From Acidimicrobiales bacterium (GTDB lineage: Bacteria > Actinomycetota > Acidimicrobiia > Acidimicrobiales > VFJN01), in NCBI GenBank assembly GCA_035316325.1, contig DATHJB010000094.1, forward strand, positions 1 to 38,696: a stretch of 38,696 nt of DNA, written 5' to 3'. Shown here piece by piece: positions 1 to 8,963 of the stretch. The notes beneath the pieces were generated by a model, which did not search any database, was not told the DNA's origin, and saw only the letters and a list, made by a program, of their open reading frames with translations. The position numbers and the translations under genes are program-made. The first letter of the stretch is position 1. Every line of letters starts with the position of its first letter.

Positions 1-2
1 CC

Positions 3-365
3 ACGCTCGTCTACTTCTATCCCAAGGCCGACACGCCGGGGTGTACCGCGCAGGCGTGCGGGTTGCGGGACATCCTCGGCGACATCGGTGACACCAAGGT
101 GGTGGGCATCAGCCCCGACAAGCCCGCGAAGCAGAAGAAGTTCGACGAGAAGTACAGCCTGGGGTTCCCGCTGCTGGCCGACGAGGACCACAGCGTCGCC
201 GAGTCGTACGCCGCCTGGGGCGAGAAGAGCATGTACGGCCGCAAGTACATGGGCGTGATCCGCTCGGCGTACCTCGTCGCCGACGACGGCACCATCGCCG
301 AGGCCTGGCCCAAGATCAGCCCCAAGGACACCCCCACGAAGCTCCTCGCCGCCCTGAAGAAGTGA
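3..365 (+). CDS. bcp: Peroxiredoxin, PrxQ/BCP type (3' part)
   Basis: Thiol peroxidase that reduces hydrogen peroxide and organic peroxides in the cytoplasm, recycled by thioredoxin. The start lies before the window; the visible 120 codons begin at the catalytic strand (LVYFYPKADTPGCT). The peroxidatic Cys in PGCT is followed five residues later by a second Cys (CTAQAC), the CxxxxC spacing of the PrxQ/BCP subgroup, in which the second Cys resolves the sulfenate within the same chain. Downstream motifs such as FPLLADEDHSVAESYAAWGEK and the YLVADDGTIAEAWP strand fit the family. It ends with TGA and is followed by 68 nt before a sigma factor gene. The family call is firm; the peroxide preference cannot be read from sequence. 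Confidence 0.93.
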   Translation, partial: TLVYFYPKADTPGCTAQACGLRDILGDIGDTKVVGISPDKPAKQKKFDEKYSLGFPLLADEDHSVAESYAAWGEKSMYGRKYMGVIRSAYLVADDGTIAEAWPKISPKDTPTKLLAALKK

Positions 366-433
366 CGTCGGCGGCTCGGGCGACGATCGGCGACGGCGAC
401 CTCACACCGGGGCCGGCCGCGGCGTTGTAACCA

Positions 434-928
434 GTGGTGAGACGGCTCCCGCCCTTCCAGACGCTGCTCGACGAGCACGCCGCCGACCTGCACCGGTTCC
501 TCGTCGCGACCGCGGGCCCGCACGACGGCGCGGACGCCTTCCAGGAGACCGTGATCGCGGCGCTCCGCACGTATCCCGACCTGCGCTCCGACGGGAACCT
601 GCGCGGCTGGCTGTTCACGATCGCCCACCGCAAGGTCATCGACCAGGCCCGCGCCCGGTCCCGTCGGGCCGACCCGATCGCCGAGCCGCCCGAGGTCGCC
701 CACGTCGACCCCGAGCCCGACGGGCGCGCCGGGTCGCTGTGGTCGGCCGTGGCGGAGCTGCCGACCAAGCAGCGCTCCGCGGTCGTGCAGCGCTACGTGC
801 TCGACCGCCCGTACGCCGAGATCGCCGAGGTCATCGGCAGCAGCGAGGCAGCCGTCCGCCAGAACGTCCGGGCCGGGCTGCAGAGCCTGCGCCGGAACCT
901 TCCCGACCACGAGAGGCAGGAGGTGTAG
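434..928 (+). CDS. ECF-type RNA polymerase sigma factor
   Basis: Alternative sigma factor of 164 aa, expected to direct RNA polymerase to a small stress regulon. Region 2 spans roughly residues 8-76 (LLDEHAADLHRFLVATAG, then ADAFQETVIAALRTY and GWLFTIAHRKVIDQARAR, the -10 recognition part). Region 4 covers about 103-158 (LPTKQRSAVVQRYVLDRPYA, then EIAEVIGSSEAAVRQNVRAG, the helix-turn-helix reading the -35). There is no region 1.1 or 3, as usual for ECF factors. The GTG at 434 was chosen because region 2 begins a few residues later. Its stop is 2 nt before the start of an Ogt alkyltransferase, so the two are almost certainly one transcript. No zinc-binding anti-sigma gene follows, so its control is unclear. 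The regulon is unknown. Confidence 0.88.
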   Translation: MVRRLPPFQTLLDEHAADLHRFLVATAGPHDGADAFQETVIAALRTYPDLRSDGNLRGWLFTIAHRKVIDQARARSRRADPIAEPPEVAHVDPEPDGRAGSLWSAVAELPTKQRSAVVQRYVLDRPYAEIAEVIGSSEAAVRQNVRAGLQSLRRNLPDHERQEV

Positions 929-930
929 CG

Positions 931-1572
931 ATGGCCGACCCACGTTCCGACCACGACGAGATCGGCCGGCTGCTGCGGCGCCTGCCCGTCCCCGACCCAG
1001 AAGGGGTGCCCGACATGACCGACCTCCTCGACAGCGTCAACCGTCGCGCCGAAGCGGAGGGGCTGGTCGACGTCGCCTGGACCGTGACCGACTCGCCCGT
1101 CGGACACCTCACGCTGGCGGCGACGCCGTCCGGCCTGGTGCGCCTGTCGTTCGGCGACGACGGGCAGGCCATCGACGACCTGGCCCGCCAGGTGTCGCCC
1201 CGGGTGCTGAGGTCGCCCGGCCGGCTCGACGGCGTGCGGCGCCAGCTCGACGAGTACTTCGAGGGGCAACGGCACGACTTCGACGTCCCGCTCGACTGGC
1301 AGCTCTCGAGGGGCTTCCGCCGCACCGTGCTCGGCGAGCTGGTGCAGGTCCCCTACGGCCAGACCGTGTCGTACAAGGAGCTGGCCGAGCGGGCCGGCAA
1401 CCCCAAGGCCAGCCGGGCCGCGGGCACCGCCATGGCCACCAACCCGATCGCGATCGTCGTGCCCTGCCACCGCTGCCTGCGCACCGGCGGCGACCTGGGC
1501 GGCTACGGCGGCGGCCTCGAGGCCAAGGCGTGGCTCCTCCACCTCGAGGGCGCCCGCCTCCTCAACGGCTGA
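931..1572 (+). CDS. ogt: Methylated-DNA--protein-cysteine S-methyltransferase with N-terminal extension
   Basis: Suicide DNA repair protein that moves alkyl groups from O6-alkylguanine to its own cysteine. It has 213 aa. The acceptor is Cys179 in the VPCHR motif; the downstream GGYGGGLEAKAWLL segment and upstream FRRTVLGELVQVPYGQTVSY (winged helix entry) are standard. The first 45 or so residues (MADPRSDHDEIGRLLRRLPV onward) are not part of the Ogt fold; they are acidic-basic and resemble the short N-terminal helices that contact sigma factors in anti-sigma proteins, but no zinc motif is present, so that idea is inference. ATG at 931 follows a strong AGGAGG 5-10 nt upstream. It lies 2 nt after the sigma factor gene, suggesting alkylation-linked control. 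Confidence 0.93.
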   Translation: MADPRSDHDEIGRLLRRLPVPDPEGVPDMTDLLDSVNRRAEAEGLVDVAWTVTDSPVGHLTLAATPSGLVRLSFGDDGQAIDDLARQVSPRVLRSPGRLDGVRRQLDEYFEGQRHDFDVPLDWQLSRGFRRTVLGELVQVPYGQTVSYKELAERAGNPKASRAAGTAMATNPIAIVVPCHRCLRTGGDLGGYGGGLEAKAWLLHLEGARLLNG

Positions 1573-1623
1573 CGCCGCCGAGCACCCGGGACCCCTCCGG
1601 CGGGGACACGGATCGGAGGCGGG

Positions 1624-1671
1624 CGTTCACGAATCGTTCATGCGGATGGGCGAATCTTGATACCTCGTTCA
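1624..1671. promoter_or_regulatory. Three CGTTCA repeats upstream of GH3 gene
   Basis: CGTTCA occurs at 1624-1629, 1635-1640 and 1666-1671. The spacings are 11 and 31 bp, about one and three helical turns, so a protein could contact all three on one DNA face. They sit 70-115 nt before the GTG start of the secreted GH3 gene. A TTGATA at 1657-1662 and a TACGGT at 1684-1689 lie nearby, but their 21-bp spacing is too long for a normal promoter, so the exact promoter is unresolved. Possible operator for a sugar-responsive repressor; no regulator gene is adjacent. Confidence 0.3.
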
Positions 1672-1740
1672 CGGCGCCGTTCGTACGGTGGCTCGTGGGC
1701 CAGAGGGCCTCCGACAGAACGGATCCCGGGGGGTGATCTC

Positions 1741-4047
<2,307 letters not shown>

Positions 4048-4071
4048 GCCGAGAGGCAGAGGTCATGCGCA

Positions 4072-4108
4072 GAAGGCCCTGGTCGTCCTGAGGATGGCCA
4101 GGGCCTTC
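4072..4108 (+). terminator. Intrinsic terminator-like hairpin after GH3 gene
   Basis: Perfect 11-bp stem GAAGGCCCTGG (4072-4082) / CCAGGGCCTTC (4098-4108) with a 15-nt loop, 24 nt after the GH3 stop. There is no clear T-tract, as is usual for high-GC actinobacteria. The right arm overlaps the stop codon of the possible micro-ORF on the other strand, so it could serve both directions. Confidence 0.7.
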
Positions 4109-4217
4109 ACTCTGTGAGGCCCAGCTCGGCCTCCCCGGCCGTCAGCTTCCGCTCGCGGTACGACAACACCACCCGCACCACGCCGACCACCACCACAACG
4201 AAGATCAGACGTCGCAT
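4107..4217 (-). CDS. Possible 36-aa single-span membrane protein
   Basis: ATG at 4217 opens a 36-residue frame: MRRLIFVVVVVGVVRVVLSY then RERKLTAGEAELGLTE and TGA. A positively charged N terminus, a run of 14 or so valine/glycine/isoleucine residues and a charged tail give the look of a tiny inner-membrane protein. No convincing ribosome site is seen (CCAAGG is directly against the ATG). It lies convergent to the GH3 gene and upstream of nothing on its own strand. It could be real or a chance frame in GC-rich DNA; the unusual hydrophobic composition is the only positive evidence. Confidence 0.3.
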   Translation of the reverse strand: MRRLIFVVVVVGVVRVVLSYRERKLTAGEAELGLTE

Positions 4218-4301
4218 CCTTGGAGGGTACGGCCTCGGCTCCGCCGAGTCCGCTTGGGGCGGAGGCGGGGTGGTTGGCGGGGGTAGGCTCGCGGGTCCTT
4301 T

Positions 4302-4374
4302 GCGGGCGTATCCCAACGGCAGAGGAACGGGTCTCAAACACCCGACAGTGTGGGTTCGAATCCCACCGCCCGCA
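4302..4374 (+). tRNA. tRNA with anticodon CAA (Leu codon UUG) but short variable arm
   Basis: Complete cloverleaf of 73 nt. Acceptor stem GCGGGCG (4302-4308) pairs with CGCCCGC (4367-4373), discriminator A4374, CCA not encoded (CCT follows). D-arm TCCC/AGGA with GG in the loop and a C-A mismatch at its last pair. Anticodon stem CGGGT/ACCCG encloses loop CTCAAAC, so anticodon CAA is at 4335-4337. Variable region is only ACAGT (5 nt). T-arm GTGGG-TTCGAAT-CCCAC is canonical. Bacterial tRNA-Leu species normally have a long type II variable arm, so identity by anticodon (Leu) and by shape (type I) disagree. Discriminator A fits Leu. Fold is firm; the amino acid it carries is not. Confidence 0.85.
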
Positions 4375-4375
4375 C

Positions 4376-5485
4376 CTAAGGGTTGACGTGGATCTCGACC
4401 TCGTCGGGGGTGGTCGAGAGGGTGGCGGCGGCCTCGGTCGTAAGGGCTGAGGTGAGCCGGGCGTTGGGCGCGGCGGTCCACAGGTCGGCGGTGACGGCCA
4501 CGTGGGACTTGGCCTGCTTGTGGCGCCAGACGCCGGACGGGGTGCCGTCGATCAGGACGAGGCCCGGGGCGCCGGCGGGGCGCCAGAGCTGGCGGCGGTG
4601 GTCAGGGTCGGGGAGCAGGGTGGCGCGGTCGCGCTGGTGGAGGAACGGGTCGCCGGCCGGTACCAGCCGCACGCCGACGACGGCCACCGGTTCGTGGAGC
4701 CGTTCCCGGTCGACCGCCAGAGCCATCGCCGAGCGGCGGTCGAGGCGGACCGCGACGATCTCGTCGCCGAGCGCGGCGAACGAGGCGTCGGCCTCGGCGG
4801 GCCCCAGTCCGGCCCACTCGCCGAACGCCCGAGCCGACGCCGGGGCGTAGGCGCCGAGGAACCGCCGGACGAGCTCGGCCCGGGCCTCGGCGTGACCGGC
4901 GACGTCCGGGCGTGGCCCTGCCGCCAGCTCCGGGCCGTCGGTGGGGAAGTGGAGGGCGGCGGCGACGAGGGCGAGGCGGAAGGGGAGGTCGGGCACGTGG
5001 TGGGCACCGCAGCGCTCGCACCACGGCTCCCAGCCCTGGGGGAGCCGACCGTGGAGGGTCTCGCTGACGGCGCCCCGGGAGCGGGCGTGGCCGTCGGCCA
5101 TGACATCCGAGACCTCGGCGGTCACCCGGGCCAGGGCATCGACGGCGCTCACCCCCAAGGAGCCGACGACCGGCCAGGAGGAGCCGAGCGCGGCTTGCGC
5201 CGCCGACTCGTCGTCCGGCGTGGGGAGCACGCCCAGCGTGTAGACCGCGGCGTCCGCGGCGGCGAAGGCGTGGGTCGTGCCCCGGAGGGACAAGGCCCGG
5301 AGCAGGGTCCCCTCGGTCAGCGTGTCGGGGCCCACGTCGACGAACCGGGCTGCCAGCGCCCGCAGCGCAGCCCCCTTGGGGTAGTCGGGCACGGCGGTCC
5401 GGACCGCCAGCGGGCGGCGGCGGCGGTCCAGGCCGTGGGCCGCCACCCGGAACGACACGGCCTGCTCGGCGCTCACGTCGGGCAC
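4376..5485 (-). CDS. Winged-helix DNA-binding protein, AlkZ-like glycosylase family
   Basis: 369-aa member of the HTH_42/AlkZ-like family, some of whose members excise alkylated or crosslinked bases. Family features: start VSAEQAVSFRVAAHGLDRRR, then LRALAARFVDVGPDTLTEGT, RGTTHAFAAADAAVYTLGVL, a central WEPWCERCGAHHVPDLPFRL with a CxxC, and C-terminal winged domains with DPFLHQRDRATLLPD and WRPAGAPGLVLIDGTPSGVW. The QxQ or QxD motif tied to catalysis in studied AlkZ proteins is not visible; the matching stretch reads AVRTAVPDYPKGAALRAL. So DNA binding is likely but glycosylase activity is doubtful. GTG 5485 was preferred because a TACCGT -10 ends 8 nt before it; GTG 5506 is an alternative. The stop is 1 nt from the tRNA end. 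Confidence 0.78.
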   Translation of the reverse strand: MPDVSAEQAVSFRVAAHGLDRRRRPLAVRTAVPDYPKGAALRALAARFVDVGPDTLTEGTLLRALSLRGTTHAFAAADAAVYTLGVLPTPDDESAAQAALGSSWPVVGSLGVSAVDALARVTAEVSDVMADGHARSRGAVSETLHGRLPQGWEPWCERCGAHHVPDLPFRLALVAAALHFPTDGPELAAGPRPDVAGHAEARAELVRRFLGAYAPASARAFGEWAGLGPAEADASFAALGDEIVAVRLDRRSAMALAVDRERLHEPVAVVGVRLVPAGDPFLHQRDRATLLPDPDHRRQLWRPAGAPGLVLIDGTPSGVWRHKQAKSHVAVTADLWTAAPNARLTSALTTEAAATLSTTPDEVEIHVNP

Positions 5486-5493
5486 GTCGGGCG

Positions 5494-5503
5494 ACGGTAG
5501 CGT
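5494..5503. promoter_or_regulatory. Overlapping divergent -10 elements sharing one TA
   Basis: The 10 bp at 5494-5503 (ACGGTAGCGT) hold TAGCGT on the plus strand (5498-5503), ending 7 nt before the GNAT GTG at 5511, and TACCGT on the minus strand (5499-5494), ending 8 nt before the GTG at 5485. Both use the TA at 5498-5499. No -35 match is evident on either side. Both transcripts would be leaderless. Bacterial promoters with symmetric -10 elements are known to fire in both directions. Confidence 0.55.
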
Positions 5504-5510
5504 CACGTCC

Positions 5511-6050
5511 GTGTTGGAGGGCGCCCGGGTGCGGCTGCGGATAGCGGAGAAGACCGACGCCCCGCGGCTGGTGGAGATCCGCCGGACGCCGGAGGTGTAC
5601 CGGCACTGGCGGGGCGGCGACGACCTGGTCAAGGCCGTGGAGGAGGACTTCGCCGAGGTGGACGACGACGTCACCGCCTACGTGATCCTGCTCGACGACG
5701 ACATCGTCGGGTGGATCCAGTGGGGTTCCGAGGAGGAGCCCGACTACCGGCACGCCCACATGGACATCTACGTCGACCCGGCGGTGCACGGGCGGGGTGT
5801 GGGCACCGACGCGGTCCGCACGCTGGCCCGGCACCTCTTCGTCGACCACGGCTACCACCGCCTCGAGATCGACCCCGCCGCCGACAACGCCCCCGCCATC
5901 CGCTGCTACACGAAGGTCGGCTTCAAGCCGGTCGGCATCACCCGGCAGTCCGAGCGAGGCTCCGACGGCACCTGGCACGACGGCCTGCTGATGGACTTGC
6001 TCGCCGCCGAGCTCACCGAGCCCGAAACTTCGACACAGACGGCGCCATAG
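5511..6050 (+). CDS. GNAT acetyltransferase, AAC(6')-like
   Basis: 179-aa acetyl-CoA-dependent N-acetyltransferase. The start GARVRLRIAEKTDAPRLVEI is typical. Motif A is MDIYVDPAVHGRGVGTDAVR, containing the HGRGVGT pyrophosphate-binding loop; it is followed by HRLEIDPAADNAPAIRCYTK and VGFKPVG, which match the IDP..N.RAIRCYEKAGF region of AAC(6')-Ib-type aminoglycoside acetyltransferases. Aminoglycoside activity is possible but not shown; many chromosomal homologues act on other amines. GTG 5511 lies 7 nt after a TAGCGT -10, so the message is probably leaderless. Its last eight codons and stop run into a palindromic repeat (6022-6074), meaning the element supplies the C-terminal tail ETSTQTAP. 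Convergent with malQ. Confidence 0.82.
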   Translation: MLEGARVRLRIAEKTDAPRLVEIRRTPEVYRHWRGGDDLVKAVEEDFAEVDDDVTAYVILLDDDIVGWIQWGSEEEPDYRHAHMDIYVDPAVHGRGVGTDAVRTLARHLFVDHGYHRLEIDPAADNAPAIRCYTKVGFKPVGITRQSERGSDGTWHDGLLMDLLAAELTEPETSTQTAP

Positions 6051-6074
6051 CCACCACCTCTGTCGAGGTTTCGG
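6022..6074. repeat. Palindromic dispersed repeat, copy A (terminator-like)
   Basis: 53-bp element with arms CCGAAACTTCGACA (6022-6035) and TGTCGAGGTTTCGG (6061-6074), pairing at 13 of 14 positions. It lies between convergent GNAT and malQ, contains the GNAT stop (6048-6050) and ends one base before the malQ stop. The reverse complement of the element at 36263-36314 aligns with it without gaps at 43 of 53 positions, including the central GGCGCCATAGC. Likely bidirectional terminator derived from, or behaving as, a repeat family. Confidence 0.7.
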
Positions 6075-7979
6075 TCAGGAGCCCTCCTCGGTGGCGGGGG
6101 ACGTGCGGCGGCGGCCCTCCCGCAGCGAGGCCGCCACGGCGTTCACCAGGGGGTCGCCGAGGGCGTCGTCCAACGACAGCGGGAGCGCCAGCGACCAGTT
6201 GGGTCGTTCCGACACCGTGCCCGGCATGTTGGGTCGCCGGGTGACCGCCAGGGCGTCCTCGAACGTGGCCGCCACCAGCATCGACGGGGCGTTGGCCAGC
6301 CGCCGGTGCACGCCGACCACCACGTCGTCCACCGGGGCGTCGTCGCCCGCCCCCGCCAGGTCCGCCACCCGGGCCCGCATCTGCCCCGCGGCGTCCTCGT
6401 CGACCGGGAGGCCGGCGCCGCGCTGGTCGGCCACGTCGTCGTGGGTCCACACGCCGGCGATCGTGGGCAGGTCGTGGGTGGTGACCGCGGCCAACGCCTG
6501 CACCGGGAACTGCTCGGGCGGCTCCCAGTCGAACCACACCAGCCGGGTCGACAACACACCGGCCGCCGCCAGCCGCTCCCGCACGCCGTCCTCGACGGTC
6601 CCCAGGTCCTCGCCCACCACCAGCGCCCCCGCCCGGGTCGACTCGACGGCCAGCACCGCCAGCAGCTCGTCGGCCGGGTAGCGGACGTACGCCCCCTCGG
6701 CCGGACCCTGGTCGGGCAGCAGCCAGTACAGCCGGAACAGGCCCATCACGTGGTCGATCCGCAGCCCGCCGCCCGCCCGCAGCGACGAGCGCCACAGCTC
6801 GGCCAGCGGCCGGTAGCCGGCGTCGCGCAGCTTCCAGGGGACGAACGGCGGTAGCCCCCAGTCCTGGCCGCCGGTGTTGAAGCGGTCCGGCGGCGCGCCC
6901 ACCCGCACCCCCGGGGCCAGCAGGTCCTGGTACGTCCAGGCCTCGGCCCCGTCCGGGTCGACGCCGATCGCCAGGTCCTGCAGCAGCGGGATCGTGGCGT
7001 TGGCGGCGTCGAGCTGCTCGTCGAGCAGCAGCTGCACCCACGCCCAGAAGGCGATCCGCTCGGGGTTGGCGTCGGCGAAGGCGGCCACGGCGGGCGACGA
7101 CGGGTGGCGGTGCTCGTCGGGCCACTCGGTCCAGCCCGTGTCGTGCTGCTCGGCCAGGGCGCAGAACCGGGCGTAGGTCTCCAGCGACTCGCCCTGCTCG
7201 GCCCGCCACTCGACGAGCCGGGCGTCCTGCCGGGCGATCGACCACAGCCGCTCCAGCGCCGCCCGCTTGGCGGCCCACACGGCGTCGCGGTCGATCAGCC
7301 GCTGCGACGACAGGGCCCGGGCATCGGCGGCCAGCCGGGTGATCAGCGGGTCGCCGGCAGCGCCCGGCAGCTCGTCGACGTGCAGGTAGAGAGGGTTGAG
7401 CCAGCGCCGGCTCGACGGGAAGTAGGGGCTGGGCTGGACGTGCTTGGTGGGCAGCGGAGCGTGCAGTGGGTTGAGGGCGACCAGGCCGGCGCCCCGGACG
7501 GTGGCCCAGGTGCCGATGCGGCGCAGGTCGGCCAGGTCGCCGATGCCCCAGCTGCGGTCCGACCGGCACGAGTGGAGCTGCACGGTGAGCACCCAGGAGT
7601 GCAGGTCGGGGGGCAGGTGGCAGCGGCCGGGGGTGACGATCAGCCGGGTCGACGGAGCGCCGCCGTCGTCGCCCTCACCCGAACCGAGCGGCCGAAGCGT
7701 GTGGTAGCCGATGGGCAGGTCGGGCGGCAGCGAGCCCTCCACCCGCAGCTCCGTGCCGTCCTCCAGCGTCAGGTCGCCGGGACCGTCGAGCTCGAGCGGC
7801 GCCGCCTCGCCCACCTGGACGATCCGCAGCGGGTGCTGGAGCGACGGCCCCGGGTCGGCCGCGCCGTCCGGCGACCCCATGACCTCACGCAGCGCCGCCG
7901 CGGTCTCGGCCGACGTCTCGTGCCGGCCGCCGAGGGCATCCCAGTACCCGTCGTCGACTCCCCATGCGTCGCTCGCCAC
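6075..7979 (-). CDS. malQ: 4-alpha-glucanotransferase (amylomaltase)
   Basis: 634-aa GH77 enzyme that transfers alpha-1,4-glucan segments between malto-oligosaccharides, used in maltose and glycogen turnover in the cytoplasm. Catalytic residues are visible: nucleophile Asp409 in GLRIDHVMGLFR, acid/base Glu457 in VVGEDLGTVE and the third carboxylate Asp503 in TTHDLPT. Other family motifs: SWGIGDLADLRRI, NPLHAPLPTKHVQPSPYFPS and FNTGGQDWGLPP. Residues about 1-165 form the extra N-terminal beta domain found in many bacterial MalQ. GTG 7979 was chosen since the N-terminal ASDAWGVDDGYWDALG motif begins right after it and a TAGCGT -10 ends 8 nt upstream; no Shine-Dalgarno is present. The stop abuts repeat copy A. 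It follows the EamA gene by 11 nt on the same strand but has its own promoter. Confidence 0.95.
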   Translation of the reverse strand: MASDAWGVDDGYWDALGGRHETSAETAAALREVMGSPDGAADPGPSLQHPLRIVQVGEAAPLELDGPGDLTLEDGTELRVEGSLPPDLPIGYHTLRPLGSGEGDDGGAPSTRLIVTPGRCHLPPDLHSWVLTVQLHSCRSDRSWGIGDLADLRRIGTWATVRGAGLVALNPLHAPLPTKHVQPSPYFPSSRRWLNPLYLHVDELPGAAGDPLITRLAADARALSSQRLIDRDAVWAAKRAALERLWSIARQDARLVEWRAEQGESLETYARFCALAEQHDTGWTEWPDEHRHPSSPAVAAFADANPERIAFWAWVQLLLDEQLDAANATIPLLQDLAIGVDPDGAEAWTYQDLLAPGVRVGAPPDRFNTGGQDWGLPPFVPWKLRDAGYRPLAELWRSSLRAGGGLRIDHVMGLFRLYWLLPDQGPAEGAYVRYPADELLAVLAVESTRAGALVVGEDLGTVEDGVRERLAAAGVLSTRLVWFDWEPPEQFPVQALAAVTTHDLPTIAGVWTHDDVADQRGAGLPVDEDAAGQMRARVADLAGAGDDAPVDDVVVGVHRRLANAPSMLVAATFEDALAVTRRPNMPGTVSERPNWSLALPLSLDDALGDPLVNAVAASLREGRRRTSPATEEGS

Positions 7980-7987
7980 GAGCGGGC

Positions 7988-7993
7988 ACGCTA
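7988..7993 (-). promoter_or_regulatory. Leaderless -10 (TAGCGT) for malQ
   Basis: TAGCGT read on the minus strand, ending 8 nt before the malQ GTG. Its first three bases are the TAG stop codon of the upstream EamA gene, so the end of one gene and the -10 of the next are the same bases. Confidence 0.5.
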
Positions 7994-8911
7994 CCGGGGT
8001 GGACTGGAAACGGGTTCCGTCGCCGGTTCCAGGCCCGCGGGCGGTGCGGCGGCGAGCGACGTGCGTCGGGACGTCACCGCGACGATGCCGGCGACGGTGA
8101 GCACCCCGCCGATCGGCAGCCGCCACTCGAACGTCTCGTCGAGCGCCAGGATCCCGACGACCACCGCCACCACCGGTACCAGGTAGGTCACCAGCGACGC
8201 CTTCGTCGCCCCCATCTCGGCGATGTTGGCGTAGTGGAGCAGGAAGGCGACGCCGGTGCCCACCGAGCCGAGCAGCAGCACGGCCAGCACCCGGGTCGGC
8301 GACAGGTGGACGCCCGAGGCCGCCGACGTGCCCAACGCCACCGGCGCGAGCAGGACCGTCCCCGCCAGGAGCTGGCCGGCGGCCGCCACCAGGGGCGGTG
8401 TGTCGGTCAGGTGGCGGCGGGCGTAGGTGATCGACACGCCGTAGCAGACGCCGGCGCCGATCGCCGCCAGCGACCCGGCGACCGACGAGCCCTCCAGGTC
8501 GGACCCGCCCAGGCCGGCCGCCACGGCCACGCCCACCACGCCGACGGCCAGCCCCGCCACCTGGGGGCGCCGCAGCCGCTCCTGCCCGACGGCCACCGCG
8601 AACAGGGCCGTGAACAGGGGCGTCGAGGCGTTGAGCACCGACGTGAGCGCCGAGCTGATCCGCTCCTCGCCCCACGCCAGCATCGTGAACGGCAGGGCGG
8701 TGCCGACCACGGCCATCACCGTGAAGTGCCGCAGCATCAGCCGGTCGGTGGGCAGGGTGAGCCCCCTGCGCCGCAGGAACACCCACAGCACAAGCGCCCC
8801 CAGCGCGATCCTCGCCCAGGCCACCGTCGACGGCGTCAGGCCCTCCACCGCCACCTTGATGAAGAGGAACGACCACCCCCAGATGAACGCGAGGACCAGC
8901 AGACGGCGCAT
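7991..8911 (-). CDS. EamA/DMT family transporter
   Basis: 306-aa integral membrane protein of the drug/metabolite transporter superfamily, with about ten hydrophobic spans in two EamA repeats (first begins MRRLLVLAFIWGWSFLFIKV; second begins SLAAIGAGVCYGVSITYARR). Typical family signatures are WGWSFLFIKVAVEG, ALPFTMLAWGEERISSALTS and the second-repeat ASLVTYLVPVVAVVVGILAL. Such proteins export metabolites or small amphipathic compounds; the substrate cannot be assigned. ATG 8911 is a typical EamA start. A TTG at 8926 with AGGGA nine bases upstream is a possible alternative, while the longer frame to 8971 would overlap the divergent gene at 8964. The C-terminal tail (PAGLEPATEPVSSPPR) is non-membrane. 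Neighbour malQ gives no clear functional link. Confidence 0.88.
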   Translation of the reverse strand: MRRLLVLAFIWGWSFLFIKVAVEGLTPSTVAWARIALGALVLWVFLRRRGLTLPTDRLMLRHFTVMAVVGTALPFTMLAWGEERISSALTSVLNASTPLFTALFAVAVGQERLRRPQVAGLAVGVVGVAVAAGLGGSDLEGSSVAGSLAAIGAGVCYGVSITYARRHLTDTPPLVAAAGQLLAGTVLLAPVALGTSAASGVHLSPTRVLAVLLLGSVGTGVAFLLHYANIAEMGATKASLVTYLVPVVAVVVGILALDETFEWRLPIGGVLTVAGIVAVTSRRTSLAAAPPAGLEPATEPVSSPPR

Positions 8912-8950
8912 GTCCGGCCCATTCAAACGGGCGTAGTCCCTGAAGGAACC

Positions 8951-8956
8951 TAGAAT
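8951..8956 (+). promoter_or_regulatory. Leaderless -10 (TAGAAT) for small coiled-coil gene
   Basis: TAGAAT ends 7 nt before ATG 8964, in a locally AT-richer stretch; no Shine-Dalgarno exists. On the minus strand TAGGTT (8952-8947) shares the TA at 8951-8952 and could serve the divergent EamA gene, a second case of symmetric -10 elements in this window. Confidence 0.5.
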
Positions 8957-8963
8957 TTCACCA

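Noticed and set aside
1575..1603. CCGCCG/CGGCGG hairpin after ogt as a terminator
   Set aside because: Only six pairs with a 17-base loop; expected by chance in such GC-rich DNA.
7980..8876. N-terminal extension of the malQ frame across the EamA gene
   Set aside because: The extra 299 residues are a Gly/Arg/Ala-rich shadow of the transporter gene; MalQ homology begins at the GTG at 7979.
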